Shown here: positions 1-8,428 of the stretch, piece by piece
How positions within the stretch are numbered: the first letter of the stretch is position 1
Layout of the letters: each line of letters begins with the position of its first letter
From: Cyanobacteriota bacterium
GTDB lineage: Bacteria; Cyanobacteriota; Cyanobacteriia; CACIAM-69d
Reading direction: 5' to 3'
DNA length: 63,757 nucleotides
NCBI GenBank assembly: GCA_022402445.1
Contig: JAKRSF010000004.1
Location: forward strand, 1 to 63,757
The notes under the pieces: generated by a model
Databases searched by the model: none
What the model was told of the DNA's origin: nothing
Seen by the model: the letters and a program-made list of their open reading frames with translations, nothing else
Position numbers and translations under genes: made by a program

Positions 1-29
1 GATTTGGGCTCCTTCTCCTTAAGTTGAAG

Positions 30-58
30 CCCGTGGGGGAAACCCCGCCCCTACGAGG
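30..58. repeat. Interspersed GC-rich palindromic repeat, copy 1
   Basis: The stretch contains the core GGGGGAAACCCCGCCCCTACG. The same core recurs near 10605, 27001, 41231 and 41341, always between genes. It can fold as a short G/C hairpin. No gene is visible in the first 97 bases of the window, so this copy lies just beyond the 3-prime end of the comB gene. Confidence 0.6.
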
Positions 59-97
59 GTTGATGGCTTGAAAGGCGCGATCGCGGCCCAATTGCCT

Positions 98-838
98 CTA
101 AATCGTGCGGGCCACCAGCACCCCCGTTTCCCGCTGGATCGGCACCGTCGGCACCACATCAAGCTGGGCGCAGTAGTCCAGATCCGCCGTATTGCCCAAC
201 CGCAGAAGCCGCTGGCCGTGGCTGGCGAGACGCATCAACTCCGGCAGGCGATCGCGCCACAGCTCAAACAACGCCAACGCCGCGATCGCCTCATCATTGC
301 CCGCCCAATCGTCCTTCAGGTGGGGCAGTAGGGCCGCCGCGATCGCCCCCGCCGCCACCGTATCCTCCAGGGAAAAACTCCCCTCCCAGCCCGAGCCCGT
401 CATCCACACCGTCTGCGGCTGCAACTCCAGCAGGGCATCCACCACCCCATTGCGATTGGTCAGGGCCGCCGTCATCACCGTCGGAGCCGCCGCAATCTTT
501 TCGAGCGATCGCGTCCCATTGGTTGTACTCATAAATAGCCGCCGCCCCTTCACGCGATCGGCCGTGCAGTCCAGGGGAGAATTGCCCAGATCGCAGCCCT
601 CCATCATCTTGCCCCCCCGCTCACCGATGCGGATGCGTCGCTCCGCCGGCCAATCCTCACTCGTCGCCATCAGCACCGACAGGTCACTAAACGCCTGCAC
701 CGCCTCCGCCCCGTTCTGCAGGGCCGCCGCCATCGTCGTCGTCGCCCGCAGCACATCGATCGCGATCGCACAGTCCGGCCTGCAATCCCCCGTCATCTCA
801 GGGGTCAGTTCCGGCGTGTGGTAGACAAACAACTTCAC
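98..838 (-). CDS. comB: 2-phosphosulfolactate phosphatase family protein (ComB-like)
   Basis: The 246-residue product matches the ComB family, which hydrolyses 2-phosphosulfolactate in the coenzyme M pathway. ComB homologues are widespread in cyanobacteria, which do not make coenzyme M, so the physiological substrate here is uncertain. Family signatures visible are DVLRATTTM near the N-terminus, GERGG and GNSPL in the middle, and TTNGTRSL. Length is normal for the family. The start codon is GTG (836-838), giving [10 protein letters not shown]. The gene is divergent from the Crp-type regulator, with about 345 bases between the two starts. The fold assignment is strong; the cellular role is inferred only. 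Confidence 0.9.
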   Translation of the reverse strand: MKLFVYHTPELTPEMTGDCRPDCAIAIDVLRATTTMAAALQNGAEAVQAFSDLSVLMATSEDWPAERRIRIGERGGKMMEGCDLGNSPLDCTADRVKGRRLFMSTTNGTRSLEKIAAAPTVMTAALTNRNGVVDALLELQPQTVWMTGSGWEGSFSLEDTVAAGAIAAALLPHLKDDWAGNDEAIAALALFELWRDRLPELMRLASHGQRLLRLGNTADLDYCAQLDVVPTVPIQRETGVLVARTI

Positions 839-1183
839 GGTATCGCCTCTCGGGAAATGGACTATGGGCTTGAAATTACCGGAAATCAGGGGACCATGGA
901 GATACGGCCCGCCCCCAGCCCAGATCGAGCCATGGGGCTAGCCGTCAATCTTGGGCCTTGGACGGGGTTCGAGGATGCCGCCAGATGCCGCCGCGATCGC
1001 CGCGCCCCCCGGCCCCGTTCCGGGCGATGCGGACGTAGAGGTGTATGGGACAATGGCCATGGGGGAGCGCCCAGCGCGATCGCCCCCTTGCCGGAACCCA
1101 GGCCCAGTCCCCCCAGCGGACAAAATCACCCCGCCAACCCTGTTAGGCTCGACCTGTCGAATCCCATCATCCCCCCGCCGTTG
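839..1183. other. Divergent intergenic region between comB and the Crp-type gene
   Basis: This 345-base spacer holds the 5-prime flanks of two divergent genes. An open frame runs through it in phase with the Crp-type gene (from 818), but its translation is low-complexity Arg/Pro/Gly sequence unlike any Crp family N-terminus. I see several HIP1 sites and no clear promoter or other gene. Confidence 0.5.
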
Positions 1184-1867
1184 ATGCAGACCGAAGCGTT
1201 TACCGAGCTATTCCCCCTCTTCAATGCCGCCAGCCAAGAAACCCTGGAATGGCTGCTGTCCGTGGCCGTTTCCCATGAATACCCCGCCGGACGGGCGGTC
1301 CTGATGGAAGATTCCTGGGGCAATGCGGTCTATTTCATCGCCTCCGGTTGGGTGAAGGTGCGTCGCCTGTCGGGGGATAAGGATTTTACGCTGGCGATTT
1401 TGGGGACGGGGGACTTTTTTGGCGAGATGGCGATTCTGGATGAGTCGCCGCGATCGACGGATGTGGTGGCCCTCAGTTCGGTGCAATTGATCAGTATTTC
1501 CGCCCAGCGGTTCATCCAAACCCTGTTCAAGGATGCGCAACTCCACCATCGGCTGCTGCAATTGATGGTGCGGCGGGTGCGGGGGGCGAATATTCGGCTG
1601 CAACTGCGGCGCAAGGCTCCGGCCATTAAGCTGGCGAATACGCTGGTGTCGTTGGCGGATCAATACGGCCAACCGGCGGAGCAGGGGCGCGATATTTTCA
1701 ATATCACCCATCAGGATTTGGCGGATGTGAGTGATATTACGGTGGATGAGGCGGCCAAGATCATGGAAAAACTCCAGGAGAAGGGCTGGCTGGCGATGGA
1801 TGAGGGGCAGCAGTTGTTGCATTTGACGGGTCTGAAGCAGTTGTCCCATTTGGCGGTGCAGGGCTAG
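1184..1867 (+). CDS. sycrp1: Crp/Fnr-family cyclic-nucleotide-binding regulator, SYCRP1-type
   Basis: The 227-residue product has an N-terminal cyclic-nucleotide-binding domain (about residues 10-125) and a C-terminal winged helix (about 150-220). The phosphate-binding cassette reads FFGEMAILDESPRSTDV, keeping the Glu and the Arg-Ser pair that contact cAMP in Crp. The segment MEDSWGNAVYFIASGWVKV closely resembles the Synechocystis cAMP receptor SYCRP1, which controls pilus-dependent motility. The ATG at 1184 is chosen because residues encoded upstream are low-complexity and the family begins about here. The pilT gene in the window is a plausible functional associate, but that link is inference. 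Identity as SYCRP1 rather than a paralogue rests on recalled similarity. Confidence 0.8.
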   Translation: MQTEAFTELFPLFNAASQETLEWLLSVAVSHEYPAGRAVLMEDSWGNAVYFIASGWVKVRRLSGDKDFTLAILGTGDFFGEMAILDESPRSTDVVALSSVQLISISAQRFIQTLFKDAQLHHRLLQLMVRRVRGANIRLQLRRKAPAIKLANTLVSLADQYGQPAEQGRDIFNITHQDLADVSDITVDEAAKIMEKLQEKGWLAMDEGQQLLHLTGLKQLSHLAVQG

Positions 1868-1968
1868 CGATCGCGGGGGCGTGGCTTGCGTGATCGGTCA
1901 AAATTCGCGCTCGGTCAAAATTCGTTATCCTCAAGGGCAGATTTTTGCTGTGTCGCCCACGAGTTGCC

Positions 1969-3771
1969 ATGACCATTGCGATCGCCCCGCCCGCCACCGC
2001 TTCTAAAGGGACTGTTCCACCGGCTGCATTGACCTATCGGGTGGATCTGGGCGATCGCGCGGCCCATTATTTGACCTTGACCCTGACGGTGGAGGGGTGG
2101 CCGGAGGCAATTCTGCCGCTGCATTTTCCGGTCTGGACGCCGGGATCGTATTTGGTGCGGGAATATGGCCGCCATGTGCAGGAATTTCGGGCGATGGATG
2201 GGGGCGGCAGTCCCTTGGCTTGGCAGAAAACCGCAAAAAATGTGTGGCAGGTGACGACGGGGGGCGATGGGGGGCCGGTGCAGGTGTCCTATCGCCTGTT
2301 TTGCAATGAATTGACGGTGCGGACGAACCATGTGGATGGCTCCCATGCCTATTTCAATGGGGCTTCGACGTTCTTTTTTGTGCCGCCGTGGCGCGATCGC
2401 GCCACGGCGGTCACCGTGGACCTGCCCGACGGGTGGCAGGCAACGACGGCCCTGGATAAAGTGGCTGGGGATGGCGGTAGCCAAACGTTTTTGGCCCAGA
2501 ATTTCGATCAGTTGGTGGATAGCCCCTTTGAGGTGGGCACCCACGAATTAACGACGTTTGAGGTGTTAGGAAAAACCCACCAAATTGCCATTTGGGGCCA
2601 GGGCAATGTGACGGGGGCGGACCTGACGGCGGAGTTTGAGCAAATCATTGAAACGGAGGCGACGCTGTTTGGCGGTTTGCCCTACGATCGCTACCTATTC
2701 CTCTTGCATTTATTGCCCCAGGGCGGCGGCGGCCTAGAGCATGAAAACTGCTGCTCGCTGCAATATCCCCGGTTTGGATTCCGCGATCGCGAAAAGCGTG
2801 AACGGTTTATGCAGTTGGTGGCCCATGAATTTTTCCACCTGTGGAACGTAAAACGGCTCCATCCGCAGGAATTTGATGTGTTTGACTACGAGGCGGAGAA
2901 CTACACCCCGTCCCTGTGGTTCTGCGAAGGGGTCACGTCCTACTACGATTTGCTGCTGCCCCTGCGGGCGGGGATTTATGATCGCGCCGGATTCCTGAAA
3001 CATTTGGGCAAGGAAGTGACCCGCTATCTCACCACGCCGGGACGCTTCGTACAACCCCTCAAGGAATCGAGTTTTGACGCCTGGGTGAAGCTCTACCGCG
3101 CCGATGCCCACAGCGGCAATTCCCAGATGTCCTATTACCTGAAAGGGGCGATGGTGACGCTGCTGCTGGATCTCTTGATCCGCGATCGCCACGAAAATCA
3201 GCGTTCCTTTGATGATGTGCTGCGATCGCTCTGGCGCGACTTTGGCCAACGGGGCGTGGGTTACCGCCACGATGAATTGGAAACCGCGATCGCGGCGGCG
3301 GCGGACCTCCCCCTGGCGGAATTGCGGCCCCTGTTTGATGCCTGGTTAGGGGGCACCGATCCCCTGCCCCTCGAAGATTACCTCAGTAAATTTGGCCTGA
3401 CCCTTGCGCCGGAGGGCAACCCCCCCGCTCCCCACCTGGGCCTGCGCCTCAAGGACGATCGCGGGCGCACCGCCGTCACCTTCGTCGAGGCGGGCTCCCC
3501 GGCCTATGGCATTGGCCTCGATGCGGGGGATGAATTGCTCGCGATCGCAGAATTGCGCATCGAAGCGGCCACCCTAGAGGCGCGGCTCCGGGACCACCAA
3601 CCGGGCGATCGCCTCACTCTCACCTGGTTCCATCAGGACGAACTGCGCACCGCCGAAGTCACCCTCGCCGAACCGACGCCCAGCCAATACGCGATCGCGA
3701 TCGCCAAGGACGCCCCCGAAGAAGCCCTCCGGAAACTCGACGGCTGGCTGTGGCAGGAACTCGGCCCCTAG
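1969..3771 (+). CDS. M61-family metallopeptidase with C-terminal PDZ domain
   Basis: The roughly 600-residue product is an M61 (glycyl aminopeptidase-like) zinc peptidase. The zinc motif HEFFHLWNVKR starts at His286, and EGVTSYYDLL about 50 residues later supplies the third ligand region. The N-terminal half is the M61 beta-sandwich (PVWTPGSYLVREY, FCNELTVRTNHVDGSHAY). The C-terminus (about 470-590) is a PDZ domain with GIGLDAGDELLAI. Length and order fit the family. The ATG at 1969 is preferred over a TTG at 1945 because it opens a normal cytosolic N-terminus. No signal peptide is seen, so it is likely cytoplasmic. Substrate is unknown. Confidence 0.92.
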   Translation: MTIAIAPPATASKGTVPPAALTYRVDLGDRAAHYLTLTLTVEGWPEAILPLHFPVWTPGSYLVREYGRHVQEFRAMDGGGSPLAWQKTAKNVWQVTTGGDGGPVQVSYRLFCNELTVRTNHVDGSHAYFNGASTFFFVPPWRDRATAVTVDLPDGWQATTALDKVAGDGGSQTFLAQNFDQLVDSPFEVGTHELTTFEVLGKTHQIAIWGQGNVTGADLTAEFEQIIETEATLFGGLPYDRYLFLLHLLPQGGGGLEHENCCSLQYPRFGFRDREKRERFMQLVAHEFFHLWNVKRLHPQEFDVFDYEAENYTPSLWFCEGVTSYYDLLLPLRAGIYDRAGFLKHLGKEVTRYLTTPGRFVQPLKESSFDAWVKLYRADAHSGNSQMSYYLKGAMVTLLLDLLIRDRHENQRSFDDVLRSLWRDFGQRGVGYRHDELETAIAAAADLPLAELRPLFDAWLGGTDPLPLEDYLSKFGLTLAPEGNPPAPHLGLRLKDDRGRTAVTFVEAGSPAYGIGLDAGDELLAIAELRIEAATLEARLRDHQPGDRLTLTWFHQDELRTAEVTLAEPTPSQYAIAIAKDAPEEALRKLDGWLWQELGP

Positions 3772-4003
3772 GCCACGGGCCACAACCCCCCGTCAGCCGC
3801 CCGCCAACCCCAGGGCCGAGGGTGTCGGGCATGACAAGATTAGAAGAGAACCGTCTGTTAGCCTATGGTGGGTTTAGCCGATGGCCGGTCAAGCGAGATC
3901 AAGCAACCGGTTGCGCCATGGGGCCTTTTGAACCATGGACCTAGGCCACAGGGCGGGGCAATCAAGCCGGGTAACTCAACAGCGGAATTGGGTAGGGCAA
4001 TCA

Positions 4004-4447
4004 ATGTGGTGGCGTCGTTCGGGCAGTGCGGTGGAGCAAACCTCTGGCCTTGAGAGTGCCGTTGATCCCCAGGGGGACTATCCCTGTCCCTGTCGCCGTC
4101 GGGGGCGTTTGCAGCCGATCGCCCTGATGGATGTTTTGGGGTGCGATCGCTGCCCGCAGATGTTTAGCCTCCAGCCAACGGAAAACGGCCCCATCATCGG
4201 ATCGGTGCTCACCCATGACGAAGACCGCCGTCGGTGGCGCTGGGATGGGCGCAAATGGCTCCCGACCAAATCCCTAAGCCAGCGCTACTGGCCCGTTCTG
4301 CTGTGCGTTGGATCGTTGCTGTGTACGATTGGGATACCGTTATTCCTACGGAATCCGTGGGGGTTAACGGTGGGCAGTTGGCTCGTGATCGCCCTGGCGA
4401 TCGTCGCAGTGCCAGTGGCCGTGCTGTGGATCGCGGACCGACCCTAG
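4004..4447 (+). CDS. Conserved cyanobacterial small membrane protein with Cys-rich N-terminus
   Basis: The 147-residue product begins with a CPCRRRG...GCDRC zinc-ribbon-like segment (about residues 28-55). A WRWDGRKW stretch follows, then two hydrophobic segments near the C-terminus (about 95-115 and 120-142). I recognise the layout as a family of unknown function seen in many cyanobacteria. The ATG at 4004 is chosen because upstream codons look non-coding; an in-frame ATG at 3935 is the alternative. The gene ends 18 bases before the ProA-like gene on the same strand, so co-transcription is likely. Metal binding is inferred only from cysteine spacing. Confidence 0.65.
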   Translation: MWWRRSGSAVEQTSGLESAVDPQGDYPCPCRRRGRLQPIALMDVLGCDRCPQMFSLQPTENGPIIGSVLTHDEDRRRWRWDGRKWLPTKSLSQRYWPVLLCVGSLLCTIGIPLFLRNPWGLTVGSWLVIALAIVAVPVAVLWIADRP

Positions 4448-4465
4448 CCCATACCTGATCGCCCC

Positions 4466-5737
4466 ATGGATATCCTGCCCCCTTCCCCTTCAGACCCCTG
4501 CGATCTCTTTGCCGTCCTGCGGGCGGCGGGGGCTGCCCAGGAATACCTCGCCCGGAGCCGCAATGCCGAGCGCAGTCGGGTGTTGCATCGGGTGGTGGCG
4601 GCCCTGCGGGAGGGGCGTGATGAAATTTTTGAGGCCAATACCCTAGATCTAGAGGCGAGCCGGGAGCGGGATTTGCCCCCGACGGTGCTGGCGTGGCTGA
4701 AGCTGACGCCGGAGCGCTGGCAGCGGACCCTGGCGCTGCTGGAAAGTTTGGGGGATTTGCCCGATCCTATGCGCCAGGGCAACCGCAGTGGCGATCGCGT
4801 CCACGATGCCCAAACCTTTAGTCAACTGATGCCCCTGGGCACCATCGCCCTGGTGTACGAAATGCTGCCGGAGTTGGGGGCGATCGCGGCGGGCATGTGC
4901 CTCAAAACCGCCAACAGCGCCGTCCTCTACGGCAGCCTCGAAGCCCACCACACCAACCAAGCCATCGCGATCGCGATCGCGCGCGGCCTCGAAGATGGCA
5001 ACTTCCCCACCGCCGCCGTCTCCTTCCTCTCCCCCCTAGCGGACCTCTCCTTCCGCGATCTCGTCGTTCAGGATCGCTACCTCAGCCTGGTCATCCCCTA
5101 CGGTCGCCCCAAACTCGTCCGCCAGGTGGTGCAATATGCCACCGTCCCCACCCTCAAGGCCGCCCTGGGCAACTGTTATCTCTATTGGGCCTTGTCGGGG
5201 GAACTAGATACCGTGCGCTGGATGCTCCTCGACAGCCACCGCAATGAACCGGACCCGGTCAACGCGATCGAAAAAGTCCTCATCAACGAGCAGCACAACC
5301 AATCCACCCTGCGGCTCCTGTTTAGCTCCCTGCGCACGGAAGGGTTCGAGCTCAAGGGGGACGCCCCCCTAATGCAGGAATTCCCCGAACTGGCCCCCGT
5401 CCGCGACGACGAATGGCACCAGCCCTACCTCACCCGCACGATCGCCTTCCGGCGCGTCAGTGGTTTGGATGAGGCGATCCGCTGCATCGGCCAGCACAGC
5501 AGCGGCCACGCCGACAGCATCGCCACGGAATCCTACGCGGAAAGCCACCAGTTTTCCCAGCGGGTCGATAGCGCCTCCATCTATGTCAATGCCTCCCCCC
5601 GCTTCCAACGGAGCGTGCGCGGCAGTGCCTCCGTTTTTCTGGGCATGTCGAACCAAAAGGGCTATCGACGCGGCCCCATCGGCCTCGAAAGCCTCACTAC
5701 CCTCAAGCAGGCGATCCAGGGGGAGGGGCCGCCCTAG
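4466..5737 (+). CDS. ProA-like protein (glutamate-5-semialdehyde dehydrogenase paralogue) lacking the catalytic cysteine
   Basis: The 423-residue product aligns along its length with gamma-glutamyl phosphate reductase (ProA), the aldehyde-dehydrogenase-fold enzyme of proline synthesis. Conserved landmarks are VYEMLPELG, DRYLSLVIPYGR, GNCYLY, ASIYVNAS and GPIGLESLTTLK. The usual catalytic segment TCNTVETLL is replaced by PVNAIEKVL, so the nucleophilic Cys is Val265. The neighbouring Cys of the GVCH motif is kept. IYEARPN is also changed. A true reductase would need another nucleophile, so this is either a non-catalytic paralogue or one with altered chemistry. It probably shares a transcript with the upstream small membrane protein. 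Confidence 0.85.
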   Translation: MDILPPSPSDPCDLFAVLRAAGAAQEYLARSRNAERSRVLHRVVAALREGRDEIFEANTLDLEASRERDLPPTVLAWLKLTPERWQRTLALLESLGDLPDPMRQGNRSGDRVHDAQTFSQLMPLGTIALVYEMLPELGAIAAGMCLKTANSAVLYGSLEAHHTNQAIAIAIARGLEDGNFPTAAVSFLSPLADLSFRDLVVQDRYLSLVIPYGRPKLVRQVVQYATVPTLKAALGNCYLYWALSGELDTVRWMLLDSHRNEPDPVNAIEKVLINEQHNQSTLRLLFSSLRTEGFELKGDAPLMQEFPELAPVRDDEWHQPYLTRTIAFRRVSGLDEAIRCIGQHSSGHADSIATESYAESHQFSQRVDSASIYVNASPRFQRSVRGSASVFLGMSNQKGYRRGPIGLESLTTLKQAIQGEGPP

Positions 5738-6222
5738 GGGGGTGTTCAATGGCCCTGAAACCTTTGCAGTCGATTGAATATGAATAGAGCCGCCAGGGAT
5801 AAAGGGCTCAAGTCCTCTGCCTGACGGGGGTTGGACGATTGGACCCTATGCCGCCGCGATCGCCCCCCACTCGACCGAGCTACCTGGAGCCATCGGAGGG
5901 GCAAATCATCTCATTTCATCAATTTTTATCAACCTTGGCCGGAGCGTTTCTTAAAACAGCTTCCATCACCCAGGGGGCAAGGTCAAAAAATATGAATAAT
6001 TCAATTCCTTCGCGGGGCTAGGGATAGGTTCTGGGAACATCGGGAGGGAAAATTTCTACAATATAGACTCTAGACTTTGAACAAAAAGGCTAGGGGAAGG
6101 TCTAGATCGTATCCTAAAGCACTTGTAGCCCATCAACTGTCCTAGGGACAAGGGCTTAGGTGTGACGATTCAGACATTGCCAATCTGTTCCGCTGCCATT
6201 GCCCTGGGACCATGAACCATCC
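5738..6222. other. Intergenic region upstream of the sensor kinase
   Basis: No convincing gene lies in these 485 bases. A short open frame (5839-6021) has no ribosome-binding site or recognisable product. A 7-base inverted repeat TCTAGAC/GTCTAGA (6069-6075 and 6100-6106) flanks an A-rich stretch and could be an operator or promoter element. The region is more AT-rich than its neighbours, as expected for a promoter. Confidence 0.4.
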
Positions 6223-8181
6223 ATGACCATTCTTCAAATGAGGCTCCGTCGATTGACGCAGTGGGCCACGGCCCTCTTCCTGGTGGCCAGTGCCATGGCC
6301 ATCTTCGTCATGTTGGGATGGATCTTAGATGTGGCGGCCCTCAAACAGGTTTTGCCCGGATTGGTGTCGATGAAGGTCAATACGGCCATTTGTCTGGGGG
6401 CTTTGGGGCTGGGGCTGGCGGCCTGGACCTGGGGGGAGCTTCAGGAGGATGCGCCGATCGCGCGATCGCGGTGGGGCCTGTTGCGCGGGGCCACGGTTTT
6501 TGTGCTGGGTGTGGGAACCCTCACGGTTTTTCAGTATTACTTCAAGGTCAATTTCGGCATTGATGAACTGCTGTTTCGGGATGATGTGGACGCCGTGGGC
6601 ACGTCCCACCCCGGACGCATGGCCCTGAATACGGCGATCACGTTCGTGATTTTGGGCGGTGGGGGGCTATTGCTGTCCCTGAAGCGATTGGCGGCGGCGG
6701 GGTTTCATTGGCTGCAAAGCTTGGCCGCCATCGGTGGGGCGATCGCCCTGCTGGGGTTCCTGGGCTATGCCTATGGGGTCAGGGAATTCTATGGCATCAG
6801 CAGCTATACGAAGATGGCGCTGCACACGGCCATTGCGTTTTTGTTGCTGTCGGTGGGGCTGCTGCTGGCGACGGCCAAGCGGGGCTGGATGGCGGAGCTG
6901 GTGAGCGATCACGCGGGCGGGGTGATGGCGCGGCGACTGATGCTCTATGCAGTGCTGCTGCCGCTGCTGCTGGGGTGGGTGATCCTCAGTGGTTTTCGGC
7001 TGAATTCGTTCAATTCGGCCATGGGCATTGCGCTGTTTGTGGTGATCAATGTGGCGATTTTGATGATCGCGATCGCCCTGGTGTCGCGCCAGCTTAATGG
7101 GGTTGATCAGCAACGGCAGCGGGCGGCGGCCCATACCCGGCAGTTGTATCAAGATCTGGAGTTGAAGGCCCAACTGCTGGAGGAAATTAATCAATCGTTG
7201 CAGCAGGAAATCCGCGATCGCCAGCGGGCGGAAGCCTCCGAAGCGGAACTACAAACCCTGCTGAACCAGTTGAAGGAAACCCAAATTAAGTTAGTGCAAA
7301 GTGAAAAGATGTCCAGCCTCGGGCAACTGGTGGCGGGCATCGCCCATGAAATTAATAATCCCATCAATTTTATCTATGGCAATATCCTACCTGCGGATCG
7401 CTATATCCACGATCTGTTGGAGTTGATTGAACTTTATCAGTTGGAATTGCCCCAGGGCTCCGATGCGATCGCCGATAAGATTGAAGATATTGATCTGGAA
7501 TTCATCGAAGAGGATTTGCCGAAGCTGTTGGGGTCGATGAAATTGGGGGCGGAGCGCGTCTGTGAATTGGTGAAATCCCTGCGGGTTTTTTCGCGCCTGG
7601 ATGAGTCGGAGTTCAAATCGGTTGATTTACACCACTGCCTCGATAGTACCCTCACGATCTTGCGCCATAACCTGAAGGAAAAGCCGGGGCGACCGGGCAT
7701 TATGGTCAAGAAAAGCTATGGAAAATTGCCGATTATTGATTGCTATCCGGGGCCGCTCAATCAGGTGTTTATGAATTTGTTGGTGAATGCCATTGATGCC
7801 CTGGAGGAGCGGGATTCGGCGCGATCGCCCGAGGATAACCAACGATACCCCAGCGAAATTGAGGTGATGACGGAGCTCATCGGTGGCCAGGAGGGCGATC
7901 TGCCCTGGGTGAGGGTGCGCATTGGTGACAATGGCCCTGGCATTGCGGCGGAGCAGCGGACGAAGTTGTTTGATCCCTTCTTTACGACGAAGCCGGTGGG
8001 TAAGGGGACGGGGTTGGGCCTATCCATTAGCCATCAGATTGTGGTGGAAAAGCACGGGGGCCGCTTGATCTGTGAGTCGGTGGTGGGCCAGGGGACGGCC
8101 TTTGTGGTGGAAATTCCCATTAAGCAGGGGGGCGATCGCGCGATCGCGCCGGAAGGTAACCTGGCCATGGACGCTCATTAA
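6223..8181 (+). CDS. Membrane-bound sensor histidine kinase
   Basis: The 652-residue product has an N-terminal membrane region of about eight hydrophobic segments (residues 1-295), then a coiled coil (about 300-355) and a full kinase core. The H-box is SLGQLVAGIAHEINNP with the phospho-acceptor at His375. The ATPase domain shows NQVFMNLLVNAIDAL (N box), GDNGPGI (G1) and TTKPVGKGTGLGLS (G2). This core type is common in cyanobacterial hybrid-like kinases. No receiver domain or adjacent response regulator is present, so the partner is unknown. ATG 6223 is preferred to a TTG at 6199. What the membrane domain senses cannot be read from the sequence. Confidence 0.9.
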   Translation: MTILQMRLRRLTQWATALFLVASAMAIFVMLGWILDVAALKQVLPGLVSMKVNTAICLGALGLGLAAWTWGELQEDAPIARSRWGLLRGATVFVLGVGTLTVFQYYFKVNFGIDELLFRDDVDAVGTSHPGRMALNTAITFVILGGGGLLLSLKRLAAAGFHWLQSLAAIGGAIALLGFLGYAYGVREFYGISSYTKMALHTAIAFLLLSVGLLLATAKRGWMAELVSDHAGGVMARRLMLYAVLLPLLLGWVILSGFRLNSFNSAMGIALFVVINVAILMIAIALVSRQLNGVDQQRQRAAAHTRQLYQDLELKAQLLEEINQSLQQEIRDRQRAEASEAELQTLLNQLKETQIKLVQSEKMSSLGQLVAGIAHEINNPINFIYGNILPADRYIHDLLELIELYQLELPQGSDAIADKIEDIDLEFIEEDLPKLLGSMKLGAERVCELVKSLRVFSRLDESEFKSVDLHHCLDSTLTILRHNLKEKPGRPGIMVKKSYGKLPIIDCYPGPLNQVFMNLLVNAIDALEERDSARSPEDNQRYPSEIEVMTELIGGQEGDLPWVRVRIGDNGPGIAAEQRTKLFDPFFTTKPVGKGTGLGLSISHQIVVEKHGGRLICESVVGQGTAFVVEIPIKQGGDRAIAPEGNLAMDAH

Positions 8182-8322
8182 TTAATGAATTAGTCACCAT
8201 CATTGATTGGTTGATTCATTGGTTCAGCAAATGAAGGCATTATCCAGATCAATCTCGATCAACTTGAGCGAACATTCATGGCCCCATTCCCACCGCTTCA
8301 AGGGATCAATCGACCGCCCAAA

Positions 8323-8352
8323 CTTAATGGGGACTTGATCTCGCCATAACCT
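8323..8352 (+). promoter_or_regulatory. Candidate Pho box (SphR-binding repeats) upstream of phoX
   Basis: Three 8-base units CTTAATGG, CTTGATCT and CATAACCT sit at exact 11-base spacing (8323, 8334, 8345). The cyanobacterial Pho box is PyTTAAPyPyW repeated with 3-base gaps; the second and third units match 7 of 8 positions. A possible -10 (TAGTGT) starts at 8361, close behind as expected for a PhoB-type activated promoter. The start of the PhoX gene is 77 bases downstream. Confidence 0.65.
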
Positions 8353-8428
8353 CATCCTCCTAGTGTCTTGAGTGGTCCTTGGCAGCCCGCCATTTTGCCA
8401 AACCCGTCACCTACTGGGAGCCTGAACC

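Noticed and set aside
818-1183. N-terminal extension of the Crp-type protein
   Set aside because: It is in frame but overlaps the comB start, is Arg/Pro-rich low complexity, and Crp proteins begin near the ATG at 1184.
5839-6021. 60-codon open frame upstream of the sensor kinase
   Set aside because: No ribosome-binding site and no family resemblance; the region looks like promoter DNA.
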